Assembly (NCBI GenBank): GCA_900548225.1
Contig: URJM01000010.1
Coordinates: forward strand, 1 to 42,069
Direction of reading: 5' to 3'
Origin: an uncultured bacterium
Lineage (GTDB): Bacteria > Verrucomicrobiota > Lentisphaeria > Oligosphaerales > Oligosphaeraceae
DNA: 42,069 nt
This document shows positions 41,001 to 42,069 of this stretch, one piece after another (positions within the stretch are counted from its first letter, which is position 1; each line of letters opens with the position of its first letter). The translations under genes were made by a program, and so were the position numbers. The notes beneath the pieces were generated by a model, which worked only from the letters and a program-made list of their open reading frames with translations, did not search any database and was not told the origin of the DNA.

Positions 41001-41477
41001 GCTCGCCAGGGTCCTGTAGAGGTAGCTCTGGTATTGGTCATAGAGTGCGGCGAGTTTCTGGGCAAGTTGGAATGCCCGCATTATCCTGGAATCGGCGTCG
41101 GCTTCAAGGTCGAGGTATTGCTTCAGGGGCGTGAATGCCTCGTCGCTCCCGAGAACCTTCGCGTCGGTGAGCAGTGATACAAGCTGCCACATAAGCACAG
41201 AGGTGGAATAGGCCTTCTCGTTGAAATCCTTGACGGAACCACCAAGAATGCTCCTGAATGCCTGCGACAGGACGGGGAATTCAAAGCCCATTACAACTAC
41301 GCCGCTCCTGACCATGCGCTGCTCAAGCCAGGTTGCAATCCCCCGCGTCGGAACTATTACACGCTCCTCCGAAAGAATCCCGCCTCCGCGAAATTCCTCA
41401 GGATGAAGTCGACGACGCTCCAGATAGATGGAGGCCAGGTCGGAAAGGCTGCTGCGCGATATGAGCGAAAAGGGCAT
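38034..41477 (-). CDS. recC: Exodeoxyribonuclease V subunit gamma (RecC)
   Basis: RecC scaffolds the RecBCD complex, splits the duplex and recognises Chi. The 1147-aa protein is near the E. coli length (1122). The N-terminal helicase-like part contains VIVPTRGIATWLEQRM (inactive P-loop region typical of RecC) and LYDQYQSYLYRTLASW; the middle has DIIVMAPNIVDFAP and the RecC-typical CCSMMPMRGVPCKIMALLGMDEGKFPRQ near 655-685, followed by SKTDEDRYLFLEALLAPSDNLLVFY. The C-terminal domain is a degenerate nuclease fold, and the last residues are strongly acidic (ENEEDEGDEGDEEDD). It is the first gene of recC-recB-recD. The ATG lacks a Shine-Dalgarno sequence; an AT-rich TATTTT lies about 10 nt upstream. 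Confidence 0.96.
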   Translation of the reverse strand: MPFSLISRSSLSDLASIYLERRRLHPEEFRGGGILSEERVIVPTRGIATWLEQRMVRSGVVVMGFEFPVLSQAFRSILGGSVKDFNEKAYSTSVLMWQLVSLLTDAKVLGSDEAFTPLKQYLDLEADADSRIMRAFQLAQKLAALYDQYQSYLYRTLASWARGENLDSTIEKAGNPVKLPKELLWQSHLWHRLRAGCGQMSLAEAIEHFLTTPPGDGAQMQPLTVFGATMMPPAYLEILVKYGEAAPVNFYYHNPCRDFWGDNQSTRRKDPLQEDDLQNDLLADYGRQAQQFFNAVIDLCGDTSDTEALPEEPDASTLLGAMQQLIRGNRNPVGKREFADDSVTIHKCHNQARQVEALRDSLLMLLKKGNAGGKPAYTMNDIIVMAPNIVDFAPTIKAVFDASPLKDHYAVTDRSIRESNLLAESFLQILLLTNSRFEVTRIDALLDAPALRRRFAFGDADVIAIRSWLDATKVHFGFDGASRADAFGIPVEQAAGIEEFTWLQALDRMLLALAVEPSPVEEENATSFGGLSPYPAVGADSGIQALGNLSMLVHKLHDTVVDLRSNYHRTAQEWGDLLSEILDTFFTRDSESARDMAIIEGKLRDFVESVNNSSMKEKPIPFQVVLSTMQDALETASTAGVTDPFLGGRITCCSMMPMRGVPCKIMALLGMDEGKFPRQELHLGFNLINDGKLLPYYVRSKTDEDRYLFLEALLAPSDNLLVFYNAFDEEDKAPLAPSTVISQLISYVNRIADKPQIEVIHTLNSFDINNFRKQDAPLPSTLRDKFAFDASSRRIAQAALEAKRRPDTKCDEGGAAAREIDVGEPEELPEAITIRDLERLIEDGGQAFLQHALGFNRDDNEAEPLSDHEPFQPSSLDKWVLYRDICDSLKEELGKEAPCLDAGSDQIGRLKDKMRSTGQLLIGDVGELEMREALETIRKSHEQLPDIGGWARGKTINIEAKSVINGRTIAVTGNCEVDDEDNPTAVYIPIYGMPGTNGIKEKYLVKAYLRLLVLSLQRGASTGLCARILAVRAPGSSMRMSFFEFLGANADGGQPLQGWLDRLVGEFLASYRRPVMLKDDFSWRAVQPPNKEKDDEPFGDEWLFPGKKNRDAMENARSLFPMVKQGPLLHENEEDEGDEGDEEDDIQ

Positions 41478-42069
41478 ATTGGTGCAAAAAATAGATGTGG
41501 TGAAGGGACTCAGGAAGCCGGGCGGCTCTGCAACACGCAGAACATGGGCTCAATAATACTACGCGCAAAAAAGGGAAAACCTTTCAGCACGTCAGGAAAA
41601 ACAGGAAAAGAAAACCGCCCTATCGGAGAAGACAGACGGAATGTAAGGTGTCGTTCAAGGTTCAACGAGTCAAAGGAGCCTTTTTGAAGAATGTGGGGAA
41701 TCAAAAGGAAATGGCCGTTTTCGCCGCGGTGAAAAACAGCCGGCGAAGAAGGAATGCATCCCCTTGGAAGGAGGAGGGGAAAAGCGCCCTCACGGCGGGT
41801 TCGGGATGCGTGGTTCCGCGTCCTTCCCGCGTCGAGGTAGTCTCGATCTCCACACCCGCATTCGGTCGTAGTGGTGCAATGGACTGCGCATGGGAGGCAA
41901 ACACTCGCCTCTCTCCCCCCATGTTCGGTCATCGTGGTGCATTGGCGGCAATCCTGCATTTTCATGTGGACTCGCCTCCAGTCTCCGCGTTCGGGGGACG
42001 TGCGCTCGCGCGTACGTCCTTTGGATGGAGGGGATTTCTTGGGGCGGGCGGTCGGGGGGAATAACATGA
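41478..42069. other. 592-bp region without a supportable gene, with a 22-bp direct repeat
   Basis: The part next to recC is AT-rich and should hold its promoter (a TAGTATTA box on the minus strand at 41554-41561, about 80 nt upstream of the ATG). Further right the sequence is GC-rich with open frames on both strands, but their products are Arg/Ser/Pro-rich and low in normal protein character, so I do not call them. Two copies of a 22-bp sequence (41861-41882 and 41924-41945) differ at three positions. A small hairpin (GAGGC with GCCTC, about 41895-41911) lies between them. It may be a non-coding repeat or the edge of an element continuing past the window. Confidence 0.5.
41861..41945. repeat. 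Two near-identical 22-bp direct repeats
   Basis: Copies at 41861-41882 and 41924-41945 share TTCGGTC, then GTGGTGCA and TGG, with three differences in 22 positions. The spacing is 63 bp start to start. They lie in the non-coding right end of the window. Confidence 0.6.

Noticed and set aside
31495..41477. recCBD plus methyltransferase as a new restriction or phage-defence island
   Set aside because: RecBCD is a standard recombination complex, no restriction or mobility genes are present, and the methyltransferase target is unknown; only the linkage is kept as a finding.
41510..42067. A 185-aa minus-strand frame and an overlapping 138-aa plus-strand frame
   Set aside because: Products are Arg/Ser/Pro/Cys-rich without recognisable domains, starts lack ribosome-binding sites, and the two frames mask each other.

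Overview
The window looks like chromosomal DNA from a didermal, moderately GC-rich bacterium. Outer-membrane genes (a FadL-type porin and a MlaA lipoprotein), FtsW, RecBCD, type III pantothenate kinase, a bacterial glycerol-1-phosphate dehydrogenase and an alpha-L-fucosidase occur together. This is most like the PVC side of the tree (Lentisphaerota, Kiritimatiellota or Verrucomicrobiota), possibly from a gut or glycan-rich habitat. That placement is an inference from gene content, not a measured phylogeny. Almost everything is on the minus strand; only three confident genes (an HPr-domain protein, rnc and comM) are on the plus strand.

Layout, left to right. 1-5434 (minus): an HD phosphohydrolase, an FtsW-like SEDS protein, a Gln/Met-rich secreted protein overlapping ftsW by 8 bp, an unknown two-helix membrane protein closed by a terminator, a YhcH/YjgK/YiaL protein and the start-proximal part of coaX, which runs off the left edge. 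5676-7322 (plus): a 548-aa protein carrying an HPr-like domain. 7354-8256: a secreted protein of unknown function. 8449-14906 (minus): a seven-gene run made of a two-gene chromate (CHR) transporter, a YihY/BrkB membrane protein, a Zn/Mn ABC importer (binding protein, ATPase, permease) and an M24 aminopeptidase. 15062-16525: efp and, divergently, rnc. 16551-16846: a non-coding tandem array of about 50-bp ACGAA-rich units. 16862-20496 (minus): sn-glycerol-1-phosphate dehydrogenase, rpsD and a FadL/OmpP1 porin. 20771-22351 (plus): comM.

22343-31197 (minus) is a long run that may be one transcription unit: a MlaA lipoprotein fused to an alpha/beta hydrolase, an exported nitroreductase-like protein, ribBA, ribH, nusB, ftsY, tgt and a GH29 fucosidase. 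31495-41477 (minus) is a complete recC-recB-recD operon followed by an overlapping SAM methyltransferase. 41478-42069 holds no gene I can support.

Functionally the window is mostly housekeeping: CoA, riboflavin, tRNA queuosine, translation, the SRP receptor, envelope lipids, division and recombination. I see no phage, transposon, CRISPR array, tRNA or rRNA, and no obvious new multi-gene system. The less ordinary items are the HPr-domain fusion, the MlaA-hydrolase fusion, the ftsW-coupled Q/M-rich exported protein, an Asp-to-Asn change in the first phosphate motif of CoaX, a terminator placed 9 nt before a start codon, and a recurrent TTATAnTA promoter box that often sits very close to start codons.
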